From the NCBI GenBank assembly GCA_946183765.1, contig CAMHDC010000096.1, positions 1 through 5,773 of the forward strand: 5,773 nucleotides of DNA, read 5' to 3'. Numbering within the stretch: position 1 is the stretch's first letter; each line of letters starts with the position of its first letter. This document shows, piece after piece, positions 1-5,757 of the stretch. Source of the DNA: an uncultured Clostridia bacterium. Its GTDB lineage: Bacteria; Bacillota; Clostridia; Christensenellales; CAG-138. A program made the translations under genes and the position numbers. The notes beneath the pieces are model-generated. The model was given only the letters and a program-made list of their open reading frames with translations. It was not told the DNA's origin and did not search any database.

Positions 1-632
1 AACCGGTCGATCATGGCGCCGAGGGCGTCGTCCGCCCCCTCCTCCCGGTCGGTGACGATCACCACGGCGCCGGGCTTTTTGGGCGCCGCCGCCGCCGTTT
101 TAGGAACGACGGGAAGGAACGGCTCCGGCGCTCCGTGCCGAGGGGGCTGGGCATAGCCGTGCTCCATCTCCCAGAGGACGAAGCGGAAGAAGGATTCCGC
201 CTCCCGGCGGCCCTTTTCCGTCAGCAGATCCTCCATATCGGCGGACAGCCCCCGGACGTGGCGCAGGCCCATATCGTCGAAGTTGTCCTCCATAAAGCGG
301 TGGGCGGTCACGTCGTAAAAATGCTTGGAGGTGGTGATCTGGGTGGCGTACTTCCCGGCAAAGTCGATCCCGCTCTCCTTCATGAGCTCCACGAACCGAT
401 GGAGCTGGGCCGGGACCAGGAAGGTATAGACCGGATAGGCGAACAAAAGGAGATCGGCCCCCTGAAGCTTCTCCCTCGCCGGAGCGAAATCCTTCTCGAA
501 GGACCGGATCCGCTGCCCAACGTGCAGGGTTTCAAAGCCCACGTCGGGGAACCGCTTTTCCAGATACTTGACCGTGAACAGCGTGATGCTGTCCTCCCCC
601 GCCGGGGACCCGTTCAACACCAATACCCGCAT
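1..632 (-). CDS. Flavodoxin-fold NAD(P)H-dependent oxidoreductase, C-terminal end cut by window edge
   Basis: The first 210 residues are visible and the frame stays open to the left edge, so the stop is outside the window. The N-terminus is a Rossmann-like beta strand followed by NGSP (residues 7-10), the usual FMN-phosphate loop of NADPH-dependent FMN reductases and flavodoxin-like quinone reductases. FAYPVYTFLVPAQLHRFVE (64-82) matches the second flavin-contacting segment of these enzymes. By family it should be a cytoplasmic FMN protein reducing quinones, flavins or similar acceptors with NAD(P)H; the substrate is not readable. After about residue 165 there is a Pro/Ala-rich linker (165-187), then a new strand-like segment, GAVVIVTDREEGADDALGAMIDR (188-210, quoted in part), which suggests a second alpha/beta domain. 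Start: ATG at 632 with AGGAGA at 639-644, six bases of spacing. The nearby ATG at 634-636 is out of frame. It is the last visible gene of the leftward cluster, 40 bases after the unknown protein. It has no signal peptide or membrane segment. Confidence 0.82.
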   Translation of the reverse strand, partial: MRVLVLNGSPAGEDSITLFTVKYLEKRFPDVGFETLHVGQRIRSFEKDFAPAREKLQGADLLLFAYPVYTFLVPAQLHRFVELMKESGIDFAGKYATQITTSKHFYDVTAHRFMEDNFDDMGLRHVRGLSADMEDLLTEKGRREAESFFRFVLWEMEHGYAQPPRHGAPEPFLPVVPKTAAAAPKKPGAVVIVTDREEGADDALGAMIDR

Positions 633-672
633 ACATTCTCTCCTGTTCTTCAAAATTTACATGCGACCCGGT

Positions 673-1074
673 TCAGGGCTTCCAAAGGTACAGCCCCTCC
701 CCCGCGGCCAAGGCTCTGAGCAGGCCCAGCAGCGGCTCGTCGGGATCGTACACCGTGAGATACAGCTCGTCCGGGTCGGAGACGATCAAGGCGTCCTCCG
801 TCAGCAGGCAGACGTGCCGCGTTCGAACGGCTTCGGCGATCTCTTCGGGCGGCGGATTCGTTTCGTCCCCCTCGTCCAGGGAAAGGCTCCGGTAGCAGTT
901 CAGCTTCAGGATCGTCCGGGCGTGGCTTTCCTTCACGGCCGCCAGCCGGGAGGGCTCCAAAAAGTACCGCTCCACGGCGAAGAACTGGCCGGAGCTGTCC
1001 CGCTTCACCTGCTCGGGCAGGACGTCCAGTATCCAGTATGGCTTTTCCAGCAATTCTTCTATGCTTCTCTTCAC
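673..1074 (-). CDS. Conserved hypothetical protein, 133 residues
   Basis: I do not recognise a named family. The protein is soluble, acidic and free of signal peptide or membrane helix. It opens IEELLEKPYWILDVLPEQV (residues 5-23), has a middle section SGQFFAVERYFLEP (28-41) and LKLNCYRSL (57-65), and ends YLTVYDPDEPLLGLLRALA (105-123) then GLYLWKP. From memory, short clostridial proteins with a similar 'ELL.KP..IID.LP' opening and 'eGL' ending exist without assigned function; this was not checked. The start is GTG at 1074. Its ribosome site is unclear: GAGAG (1085-1089) lies 10 bases upstream and GAGGAA (1091-1096), overlapping the transporter stop codon, lies 16 upstream. No in-frame ATG, GTG or TTG lies between this GTG and the transporter stop. 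The 20-base gap to the transporter suggests co-transcription and perhaps translational coupling. Codon style matches the neighbours. Confidence 0.72.
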   Translation of the reverse strand: MKRSIEELLEKPYWILDVLPEQVKRDSSGQFFAVERYFLEPSRLAAVKESHARTILKLNCYRSLSLDEGDETNPPPEEIAEAVRTRHVCLLTEDALIVSDPDELYLTVYDPDEPLLGLLRALAAGEGLYLWKP

Positions 1075-1094
1075 GCTTTGGTTACTCTCGTTCC

Positions 1095-2489
1095 TCAGTT
1101 GTAGGTATCGGCGGTGATGGCGTCCAGATCCACGTCGCGGGTCTCCTTCACCTTGGTCATGAGGACCAGGAGGGACAGGGCCATGAAGGGGACGCAGATG
1201 CAGAGGAAGAGGAGGTCCATGGACACGAAGTTCTGCAGCACGATGAACAGGGCCTGTCCGATGAACATGCCCGCGCCGATCATGACGGAGATGGTGCCCA
1301 TGACCGAGGCGCGCATGCCGGAGGGCGAGGACTCGGCGGGCATGGTGAGGATCAGGGTATCAGACATGGACCAGAGGCCGCCGATGGAGCAGCCGTAGAA
1401 GATGCCGGCGGCCACGGGGCCCCAGCCCTGACGGCAGGCCAGGACGAACAGCAAGAGGCCCAGGAGGGCCAGACCGCCCAGGATCAGGCAGGCTTTCTTG
1501 CGACCCAGCTTATCGGAGAAGAAGCCGCTGGTGATGGTGACGAGGCCGTTGACCAGGGGGTAGATGATCAGCGCCACGGCCACCAGCTCCGTGGCCATGG
1601 CCCCCTCCATGACGGTGGCGTAGTAGGAGGTATAGAAGGTGGTGGCGAAGAACAGGAAGCCCGCGATCAAGATCCAGCGGAGCTGCCGGTTCACGAAGAT
1701 GAACTTGACGGCCCGGAACACGCCGCCCTGCTCGGCGGTGCCGGACTTCTTGTCCTCCGCCGCACGGAGCTGCCGCTCCTCAGGCGTCATGGACAGGAAG
1801 GAGCGCCGCTGCTCCACGAACACCGGCGTCTCCCGCATGAGCAGATAGGAGCCCGCGCCTACGACAAGGGCCACGATCACGGGGATCAGGTACACCATCC
1901 GCCAGCTCGAGGGCACGTCCTCCTTCAGGAACACCTTGGACAGCACGCCGATCAGCGACACGCTGATGAGAGCGATGCCCTTGGCCACGAAGCTGTAGGT
2001 GGCCCGCTTCTCCTTGGGCGCGGTCTCCATGATGTAGAGGACCTGCATGTCGTTGGGGGTGAAGAACATCATGAAGAGCATGCCCAGGATATACTGGACG
2101 GCGGTTTGGCTGGTCATGACGACGAGCATGCCCACGCCCATGCCGATGGTGTTGATCATCAAAAACAGGCGGCGCCCGAACCGGTCGGACAGAGCCTTAT
2201 AGAAGGGCGAGACGATCAAAAACAGATTGGACGCCACGGACCAGGGGGCTACGGTGTTGATGGCGGTCCGATACTCCGGCGAATTCACGTTCCGGGATGC
2301 GATTTTGAACAGGTCGAACAGCGCATAGGGCTGCATGGCGGCGTTCACGTTGGACGTGATCTCGTCCACGATGTAGATGATCGTCAGTACGATCATGGTA
2401 AACAGCAGATAGTATGCGCCCTTGGGACGCCGGGATTCCCGCTCGAGCCGAGCCAGCTCCCGCTGCTCCCGAGCCATTTGGTTTTTCAA
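1095..2489 (-). CDS. Major facilitator superfamily (MFS) transporter
   Basis: A 464-residue integral membrane protein with the 12-helix MFS layout. Helix 1 is around residues 25-45 and follows a charged cytoplasmic N-terminus (1-23). The diagnostic loop 2-3 motif A is SDRFGRR (101-107), repeated in the second half as SDKLGRKK (325-332). METAPKEKRA (154-163) and AESSPSGMRAS (385-395) resemble the conserved 'E..P...R' loops of sugar-porter and drug/metabolite MFS branches. A long charged cytoplasmic loop (about 219-257) separates the two six-helix halves, as expected. The stretch between helices 1 and 2 (about 47-82) is longer than usual. The substrate cannot be told from sequence. I place the start at TTG 2489 because AAAGGAGG (2498-2505) is 8 bases upstream. 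TTG 2495 is only 2 bases from that site and ATG 2477 is 20 away. The gene is first in the leftward unit, behind a strong promoter. A drug or metabolite exporter or importer is equally possible. Confidence 0.9.
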   Translation of the reverse strand: MKNQMAREQRELARLERESRRPKGAYYLLFTMIVLTIIYIVDEITSNVNAAMQPYALFDLFKIASRNVNSPEYRTAINTVAPWSVASNLFLIVSPFYKALSDRFGRRLFLMINTIGMGVGMLVVMTSQTAVQYILGMLFMMFFTPNDMQVLYIMETAPKEKRATYSFVAKGIALISVSLIGVLSKVFLKEDVPSSWRMVYLIPVIVALVVGAGSYLLMRETPVFVEQRRSFLSMTPEERQLRAAEDKKSGTAEQGGVFRAVKFIFVNRQLRWILIAGFLFFATTFYTSYYATVMEGAMATELVAVALIIYPLVNGLVTITSGFFSDKLGRKKACLILGGLALLGLLLFVLACRQGWGPVAAGIFYGCSIGGLWSMSDTLILTMPAESSPSGMRASVMGTISVMIGAGMFIGQALFIVLQNFVSMDLLFLCICVPFMALSLLVLMTKVKETRDVDLDAITADTYN

Positions 2490-2497
2490 GGTCAAGT

Positions 2498-2505
2498 CCT
2501 CCTTT
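2498..2505 (-). promoter_or_regulatory. Ribosome binding site deciding the TTG start of the MFS gene
   Basis: On the minus strand this reads AAAGGAGG, a near-perfect anti-16S match. It is followed by 'ac', a first TTG (2495), 'acc', and a second TTG (2489). Spacing is 2 bases to the first TTG and 8 to the second, which selects the second as the likely initiation codon. Confidence 0.75.
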
Positions 2506-2526
2506 AACTATGATAAAGGGCAGTCA

Positions 2527-2541
2527 GCCGCCGTTCGCGGC
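2527..2541 (-). other. Small GC hairpin at the 5' end of the transporter leader
   Basis: GCCGC (2527-2531) pairs with GCGGC (2537-2541) around a five-base loop. The start of transcription expected from the promoter -10 box at 2548-2553 is near 2541, so the transcript would begin at, or within, this hairpin. A 5'-terminal stem could protect the message from decay. The stem is only five pairs and may be chance in GC-rich DNA. Confidence 0.3.
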
Positions 2542-2547
2542 GTTCCC

Positions 2548-2576
2548 ATTATACCAAATCCCGCGAGAAAGCACAA
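2548..2576 (-). promoter_or_regulatory. SigA-type promoter of the leftward transporter unit
   Basis: On the minus strand: -35 TTGTGC (2571-2576), a 17-base spacer, and -10 TATAAT (2548-2553), a perfect consensus hexamer preceded by TGG, which gives an extended -10. The predicted start is near 2541, leaving a leader of about 50 bases before the TTG at 2489. It should drive the transporter and the two genes after it. Confidence 0.8.
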
Positions 2577-2584
2577 TCCCGCGA
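2557..2584 (+). repeat. 10-base direct repeat across the transporter promoter, possible operator
   Basis: AATCCCGCGA occurs perfectly at 2557-2566 and at 2575-2584, 18 bases start to start. The left copy sits in the -35/-10 spacer of the leftward promoter and the right copy overlaps its -35 box. A protein bound to both copies would occlude that promoter. No regulator is encoded in the window. Confidence 0.45.
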
Positions 2585-2608
2585 CGGAGGAAACGGATCG
2601 GAAAACTG

Positions 2609-2637
2609 TTGCCACAGGGCAAAAATGGGCGTATACT
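2609..2637 (+). promoter_or_regulatory. SigA-type promoter of the STAS-receptor-dipeptidase operon
   Basis: -35 TTGCCA (2609-2614), a 17-base spacer, and -10 TATACT (2632-2637); each hexamer is close to consensus. The predicted start is near 2644, giving a leader of about 70 bases. No other good promoter is visible before the first gene. The match to housekeeping consensus gives no sign that the operon is read by an alternative sigma factor. Confidence 0.75.
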
Positions 2638-2654
2638 TAAAAGTAAGAGTCGAT

Positions 2655-2679
2655 CCCTGGCCGGACCCCACGGCCGGGG
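2655..2679 (+). promoter_or_regulatory. Strong GC-rich hairpin in the 5' leader of the STAS operon
   Basis: CCCTGGCCG (2655-2663) pairs with CGGCCGGGG (2671-2679): nine pairs including one G-U, with a seven-base loop GACCCCA. It begins about 11 bases after the predicted transcription start and ends 20 bases before the ribosome binding site. No T-run follows, so it does not look like an intrinsic terminator. It could stabilise the message or act as a control element; it fits no riboswitch class that I recognise. Confidence 0.5.
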
Positions 2680-2699
2680 CACGCGAAACGATCAATCTG

Positions 2700-2706
2700 A
2701 AAGGAG
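2700..2706 (+). promoter_or_regulatory. Ribosome binding site fixing the STAS gene start
   Basis: AAAGGAG lies 8 bases before the ATG at 2715. The reading frame is open further upstream to an ATG at 2625, but that lies inside the promoter, ahead of the predicted transcription start, and has no comparable site. Confidence 0.85.
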
Positions 2707-2714
2707 CCGTATAC

Positions 2715-3011
2715 ATGAACATCGAGCAGAAGAAAGACGGCAAGGCGCTGGTGCTGGCCCCGGAGGGCCGTTTGGACACCATGACCGCCCCCCAGCTGGA
2801 GGCGGCGCTGCAGGAGGCCCTGCCCGGTGTGGAGGAGCTGACCTTCGATTTTGAGAAGCTGGAGTATATCTCTTCCGCCGGTCTGCGGGTGCTCCTGTCC
2901 GCCCAGAAGACCATGAACAAGCAGGGGGCCATGAAGGTGATCCATGCCAACGAAATGATCATGGAGATCTTCGAGGTCACCGGCTTTGCTGACATTCTGA
3001 ATATCGTATGA
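2715..3011 (+). CDS. STAS-domain anti-sigma-factor antagonist (SpoIIAA/RsbV family)
   Basis: A 98-residue single-domain protein, the usual length for free STAS antagonists. It starts with the typical strand and GRLD segment (residues 18-21: 'EGRLDTMTAPQLE', 17-29), then ELTFDFEKLEYISSAGLRVLL (41-61, quoted in part as EYISSAGLRVLL). In this motif Ser54, just before Ala-Gly-Leu, aligns with the phosphorylated serine of SpoIIAA and RsbV. The C-terminus has the usual final strand and helix, EIFEVTGFADIL (84-95). By family, the unphosphorylated form binds an RsbW/SpoIIAB-type GHKL protein and releases its sigma factor or other partner; phosphorylation at the serine stops this, and a PP2C phosphatase restores it. 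Both opposing activities are predicted in the next gene, which overlaps this one by four bases (ATGA), so the two are almost certainly translationally coupled and functional partners. It is cytoplasmic. ATG 2715 is chosen from AAAGGAG at 8-base spacing. Confidence 0.93.
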   Translation: MNIEQKKDGKALVLAPEGRLDTMTAPQLEAALQEALPGVEELTFDFEKLEYISSAGLRVLLSAQKTMNKQGAMKVIHANEMIMEIFEVTGFADILNIV

Positions 3012-5095
3012 AAAACGCGAACGCTTATCCGAACAGATGGAAAAAGGGCAAGCCGATCCAGCGGCCGAAGCAGCACGTGACCGTCAAAAGCATCTTCGGC
3101 GTCATCGTGCCGCTGGTGCTGTTTTCCATCATCGTCAGCATCATTGGTTACCGGACCTTCTCCAACGCCCTGCTGAATCAGTATGCGGAGGGCGCCTTTC
3201 TCACGGCTCAGACGGCCGCCGAGCTCGTCGACGCGGACCGGATGGACGAATACGCCGCCAGCAACGGCACCACTCCCGAATACCTGGAGGTCCTGAATCA
3301 GATGGACCATCTGTGCAACACCTCCGGGTCCACCTTCATCTACGTGATCCTGCCCGATCGCTCCGACTATAAGCACATCACCTTTATCTTCTCCACCATC
3401 GACCACGACAGTCCCTACTCCATATACGACTTCGGCTACGTGCGGGAAACCACCAACGACGAGTATCGTGAGAAATACAAGGCGCTCTACGATCTGGAAG
3501 CGGATCGGGAGCTGTTGATCCGGGACAAGGGCAACATCGAGACCGATTCCCACATCACCGCCATGATCGGCCTCAAAGGGTCGGACGGGCAGGTGAAGGC
3601 GATCCTCTGCGTCCAGCGGCAGATGGCCGTGCTGACTGCGGAGCGCAACACCTTCCTCAATAAGGTAGCCCTGGCGCTCATCGCACTGATGCTGCTGGTC
3701 ATCGTCGGCCAGGCCCTTTACCTCCATCGGGTGCTGTTGCGCCCCCTCAATCTGATCACTGAGGAGGCCGCCCGCTTCTCCGAGGAGAACACGGCTGCCG
3801 ATCATAAGCTCCGGGAAAGCATCCGCAACAAGGACGAGATCGGGGCACTGGCTGAATCCATCGACCGGATGGAGGAGCAGATCGAAGACTACATCACGGA
3901 CATCACCCAGATCACCGCCGACAGGGAGCGCATCAGCACCGAGCTTTCCCTGGCCACCCGCATCCAGGCGGCCTTCATTCCCCACCTGTTCCCCCCCTTC
4001 CCCGACCGGCCTGAGTTCTCCCTCTACGCCACCATGGACCCGGCCAAGGAGGTGGGCGGCGATTTCTACGACTTCTTCCTCATTGATCAGGATCATCTGG
4101 GTCTGATCATGGCCGACGTGTCCGGCAAGGGCATCCCGGCGGCCCTGTTCATGATGGCCTCCAAGATCATCCTGCAGAGCTGCGCCATGCTGGGGCAGGG
4201 GCCTGCGGCCATTTTGACCAAGACCAACGAAGCCGTCTGCTCCAACAACCAGGAGCAGATGTTCGTCACCGTCTGGCTGGGCATCCTCGAAATCTCCACG
4301 GGCAAGCTCAAGGCGGCCAACGCCGGCCACGAGTACCCGGTGATCCGGGAGCCCGGCGGCAGCTTTGCCCTGCTGAAGGACAGACACGGCCTGGTCATCG
4401 GCGGCATGAGCGGCGTTCGGTACCGGGAGTACGAGCTGCAGCTGAAGCCCGGCTCCAAGATCTTCCTGTATACCGACGGTGTGCCCGAAGCGAACAACGA
4501 CGCGAACGAGCTCTTTGGCGCGGATCGGATGCTGGCTGCTCTGAACGAGGACCCGGAAGCCGCGCCCGAAGAGATTTTGGGCAACGTGCGCCGGGCGGTG
4601 AACGGGTTCGTGCAGGATGCGGAGCAGTTCGACGATCTGACCATGCTGTGCCTCGAATACAAGGGACCTAAGGAGGAAAAGCCCGTGAAGGAGCTGACTG
4701 TGGACGCCACGGTGGAGAACATCGCCGCGGTGACGGCTTTCGTGGAGGAGGAGCTGTACGCCATCGACTGTCCCATGAAGGCCCGCATGCAGCTGAGCGT
4801 GGCCATAGACGAGATCATGGCCAACATTGCCCAATACGCCTACGACGCCGGTCCCGGCCCCCTCACCGTGCGGTTCGCCTTCGATGAGGAAACGAGGACG
4901 GTCCGTCTGACCTTCGTGGACAAGGGCATGCCCTACAACCCCCTGGAGAAGGAGGACCCGAACGTGAAGCTGTCCGCGGATGATCGTCCCATCGGCGGCC
5001 TGGGCATCTTCCTGGTGAAAAAGACCATGGACGCCATGGCCTACGAATACAAGTTCAGCCAGAACGTGCTGACCATTGAGAAAAAGCTGAGCTAA
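3008..5095 (+). CDS. Membrane receptor fusing sensor, HAMP, SpoIIE-type PP2C phosphatase and RsbW-like kinase
   Basis: 695 residues. Order: basic N-terminus (1-25); membrane helix 1 (about 27-48); extracytoplasmic sensor (about 49-217), probably Cache-like, ending SDGQVKAILCVQ (192-203); membrane helix 2 (about 219-240); HAMP (about 241-295, with RPLNLI and DEIGALA); coiled linker to about 320; SpoIIE/PP2C phosphatase (about 320-553); GHKL ATPase (about 560-695). The PP2C metal motifs are intact: GGDFYDFF (350-357), ADVSGKG (369-375), YTDG (488-491) and FDDLTML (541-547). The ATPase has an N-box DEIMANIAQYAY (601-612; Glu602, Asn606), a G1-like DKGMPYNP (638-645) and a G2-like GGLGIFLV (663-670), as in RsbW/SpoIIAB. 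The protein should therefore phosphorylate and dephosphorylate a STAS partner, most likely its overlapping upstream neighbour, with the balance set by an external signal. No sigma factor lies in the window. The start ATG overlaps the STAS stop (ATGA). The architecture is clear; ligand and output are unknown. Confidence 0.93.
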   Translation: MKNANAYPNRWKKGKPIQRPKQHVTVKSIFGVIVPLVLFSIIVSIIGYRTFSNALLNQYAEGAFLTAQTAAELVDADRMDEYAASNGTTPEYLEVLNQMDHLCNTSGSTFIYVILPDRSDYKHITFIFSTIDHDSPYSIYDFGYVRETTNDEYREKYKALYDLEADRELLIRDKGNIETDSHITAMIGLKGSDGQVKAILCVQRQMAVLTAERNTFLNKVALALIALMLLVIVGQALYLHRVLLRPLNLITEEAARFSEENTAADHKLRESIRNKDEIGALAESIDRMEEQIEDYITDITQITADRERISTELSLATRIQAAFIPHLFPPFPDRPEFSLYATMDPAKEVGGDFYDFFLIDQDHLGLIMADVSGKGIPAALFMMASKIILQSCAMLGQGPAAILTKTNEAVCSNNQEQMFVTVWLGILEISTGKLKAANAGHEYPVIREPGGSFALLKDRHGLVIGGMSGVRYREYELQLKPGSKIFLYTDGVPEANNDANELFGADRMLAALNEDPEAAPEEILGNVRRAVNGFVQDAEQFDDLTMLCLEYKGPKEEKPVKELTVDATVENIAAVTAFVEEELYAIDCPMKARMQLSVAIDEIMANIAQYAYDAGPGPLTVRFAFDEETRTVRLTFVDKGMPYNPLEKEDPNVKLSADDRPIGGLGIFLVKKTMDAMAYEYKFSQNVLTIEKKLS

Positions 5096-5106
5096 GGAGG
5101 TCCGCC

Positions 5107-5757
5107 ATGGGTCGAAAAGCCTTGCCGACGGATGCGTCCGGGTTCGTGCTGCTGAGCGATTTCGTGCCCCACGTCGTGCAGGAGATCCGCTACTACTCCA
5201 CCTTCAACTTCATCGGCGAGCGCATCGACGGCTATGAGGAGCCCTGCGCCCTGCTGAGTCGGGAGGCGGCCCGGGCCTTGAAGGCCGTCAGCAACGAGAT
5301 GATCGTCCAGGGATACCGGCTGAAGGTGTTCGACGCCTATCGGCCCGTGACGGCGGTGAAACAGTTCATCCTCTGGGGCATCGAGGACACGGACGTGCGC
5401 ATGAAGCCTTACTTCTACCCGGACCTCGTAAAGCAGGAGCTGTTCGCCAAGGGGTATATCGCCAAGCGTTCCAGCCACAGCCGGGGCAGCGCCGTGGATC
5501 TCACCCTCCTCGACATGAGCACCGGCAAGGAGCTGGATATGGGCAGCCCCTTCGATCTGTTCAGCCCCCTCTCCCACCCGGACTGCCGGGACGTGACGGA
5601 GGCGCAGTACGCCAACCGGATGCTCCTGCAGCGGGCCATGGTCCGCAACGGCTTTCAGCCCATCGACTGCGAGTGGTGGCACTTCGCTTTGGCGGACGAG
5701 CCCTACCCGGACACCTATTTCGAGTTCCCCGTCTCCTCCGCCGTGCTGCGGGGATAA
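5107..5757 (+). CDS. D-alanyl-D-alanine dipeptidase, VanX/DdpX-like (peptidase family M15D)
   Basis: A 216-residue protein, close to the roughly 200 of VanX. The family's zinc and catalytic residues are all present: Arg79 in DAYRP (76-80), His124 and Asp131 in SSHSRGSAVD (122-131), and Glu189 with His192 in EWWHF (189-193). These match the VanX pattern of SxHxxGxxxD plus ExxH. The reaction is zinc-dependent hydrolysis of D-Ala-D-Ala dipeptide to two D-alanines. There is no signal peptide or membrane segment, so it should work in the cytoplasm. ATG 5107 follows AAGGAGG (5094-5100), which overlaps the TAA of the receptor gene, with six bases of spacing. The 11-base gap places it in the same operon. 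No vanH, vanA, vanR or vanS lies nearby, so a role in D-Ala-D-Ala turnover or dipeptide use is more likely than glycopeptide resistance. A related D-Ala-dipeptide specificity is the alternative. Confidence 0.9.
   Translation: MGRKALPTDASGFVLLSDFVPHVVQEIRYYSTFNFIGERIDGYEEPCALLSREAARALKAVSNEMIVQGYRLKVFDAYRPVTAVKQFILWGIEDTDVRMKPYFYPDLVKQELFAKGYIAKRSSHSRGSAVDLTLLDMSTGKELDMGSPFDLFSPLSHPDCRDVTEAQYANRMLLQRAMVRNGFQPIDCEWWHFALADEPYPDTYFEFPVSSAVLRG

Noticed and set aside
633..672. Terminator between the unknown protein and the oxidoreductase
   Set aside because: The 40-base gap shows no stable stem followed by a T-run in the leftward direction, only the ribosome binding site of the next gene.
135..1104. 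Plus-strand open frames at 135-719 and 568-1104
   Set aside because: They are mirrors of the oxidoreductase and the unknown protein on the minus strand, with no ribosome sites or recognisable domains.
1038..2507. Long open frame (489 codons) on the plus strand opposite the MFS gene
   Set aside because: Low-complexity His/Gly/Glu/Asp-rich translation without domains; the minus strand encodes a clear 12-helix transporter with both motif A copies.
2609..2640. Alternative (SigB-like) promoter ahead of the STAS gene, which would indicate autoregulation
   Set aside because: The sequence 'gggcgtat' only loosely resembles a SigB -10 and no matching -35 sits at the right distance; the SigA-type hexamers with a 17-base spacer fit much better.
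2625..2714. N-terminal extension of the STAS protein from an ATG at 2625
   Set aside because: This ATG lies between the -35 and -10 boxes, before the predicted transcription start. The extension would add 30 residues absent from the family, while ATG 2715 has AAAGGAG at 8 bases.
2549..4834. Very long open frame (761 codons) on the minus strand opposite the STAS and receptor genes
   Set aside because: Its translation is a His/Gly/Asp/Val/Gln-rich sequence with no domain, typical of the mirror of a GC-rich gene. The plus strand carries intact STAS, PP2C and GHKL motifs, proper ribosome sites and a promoter. The frame also runs through both intergenic promoters.
5107..5757. Glycopeptide (vancomycin) resistance cluster
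   Set aside because: Only the VanX-like dipeptidase is present. No vanH, vanA/vanB ligase or VanRS pair lies in the window, and chromosomal VanX/DdpX-like enzymes occur without resistance.
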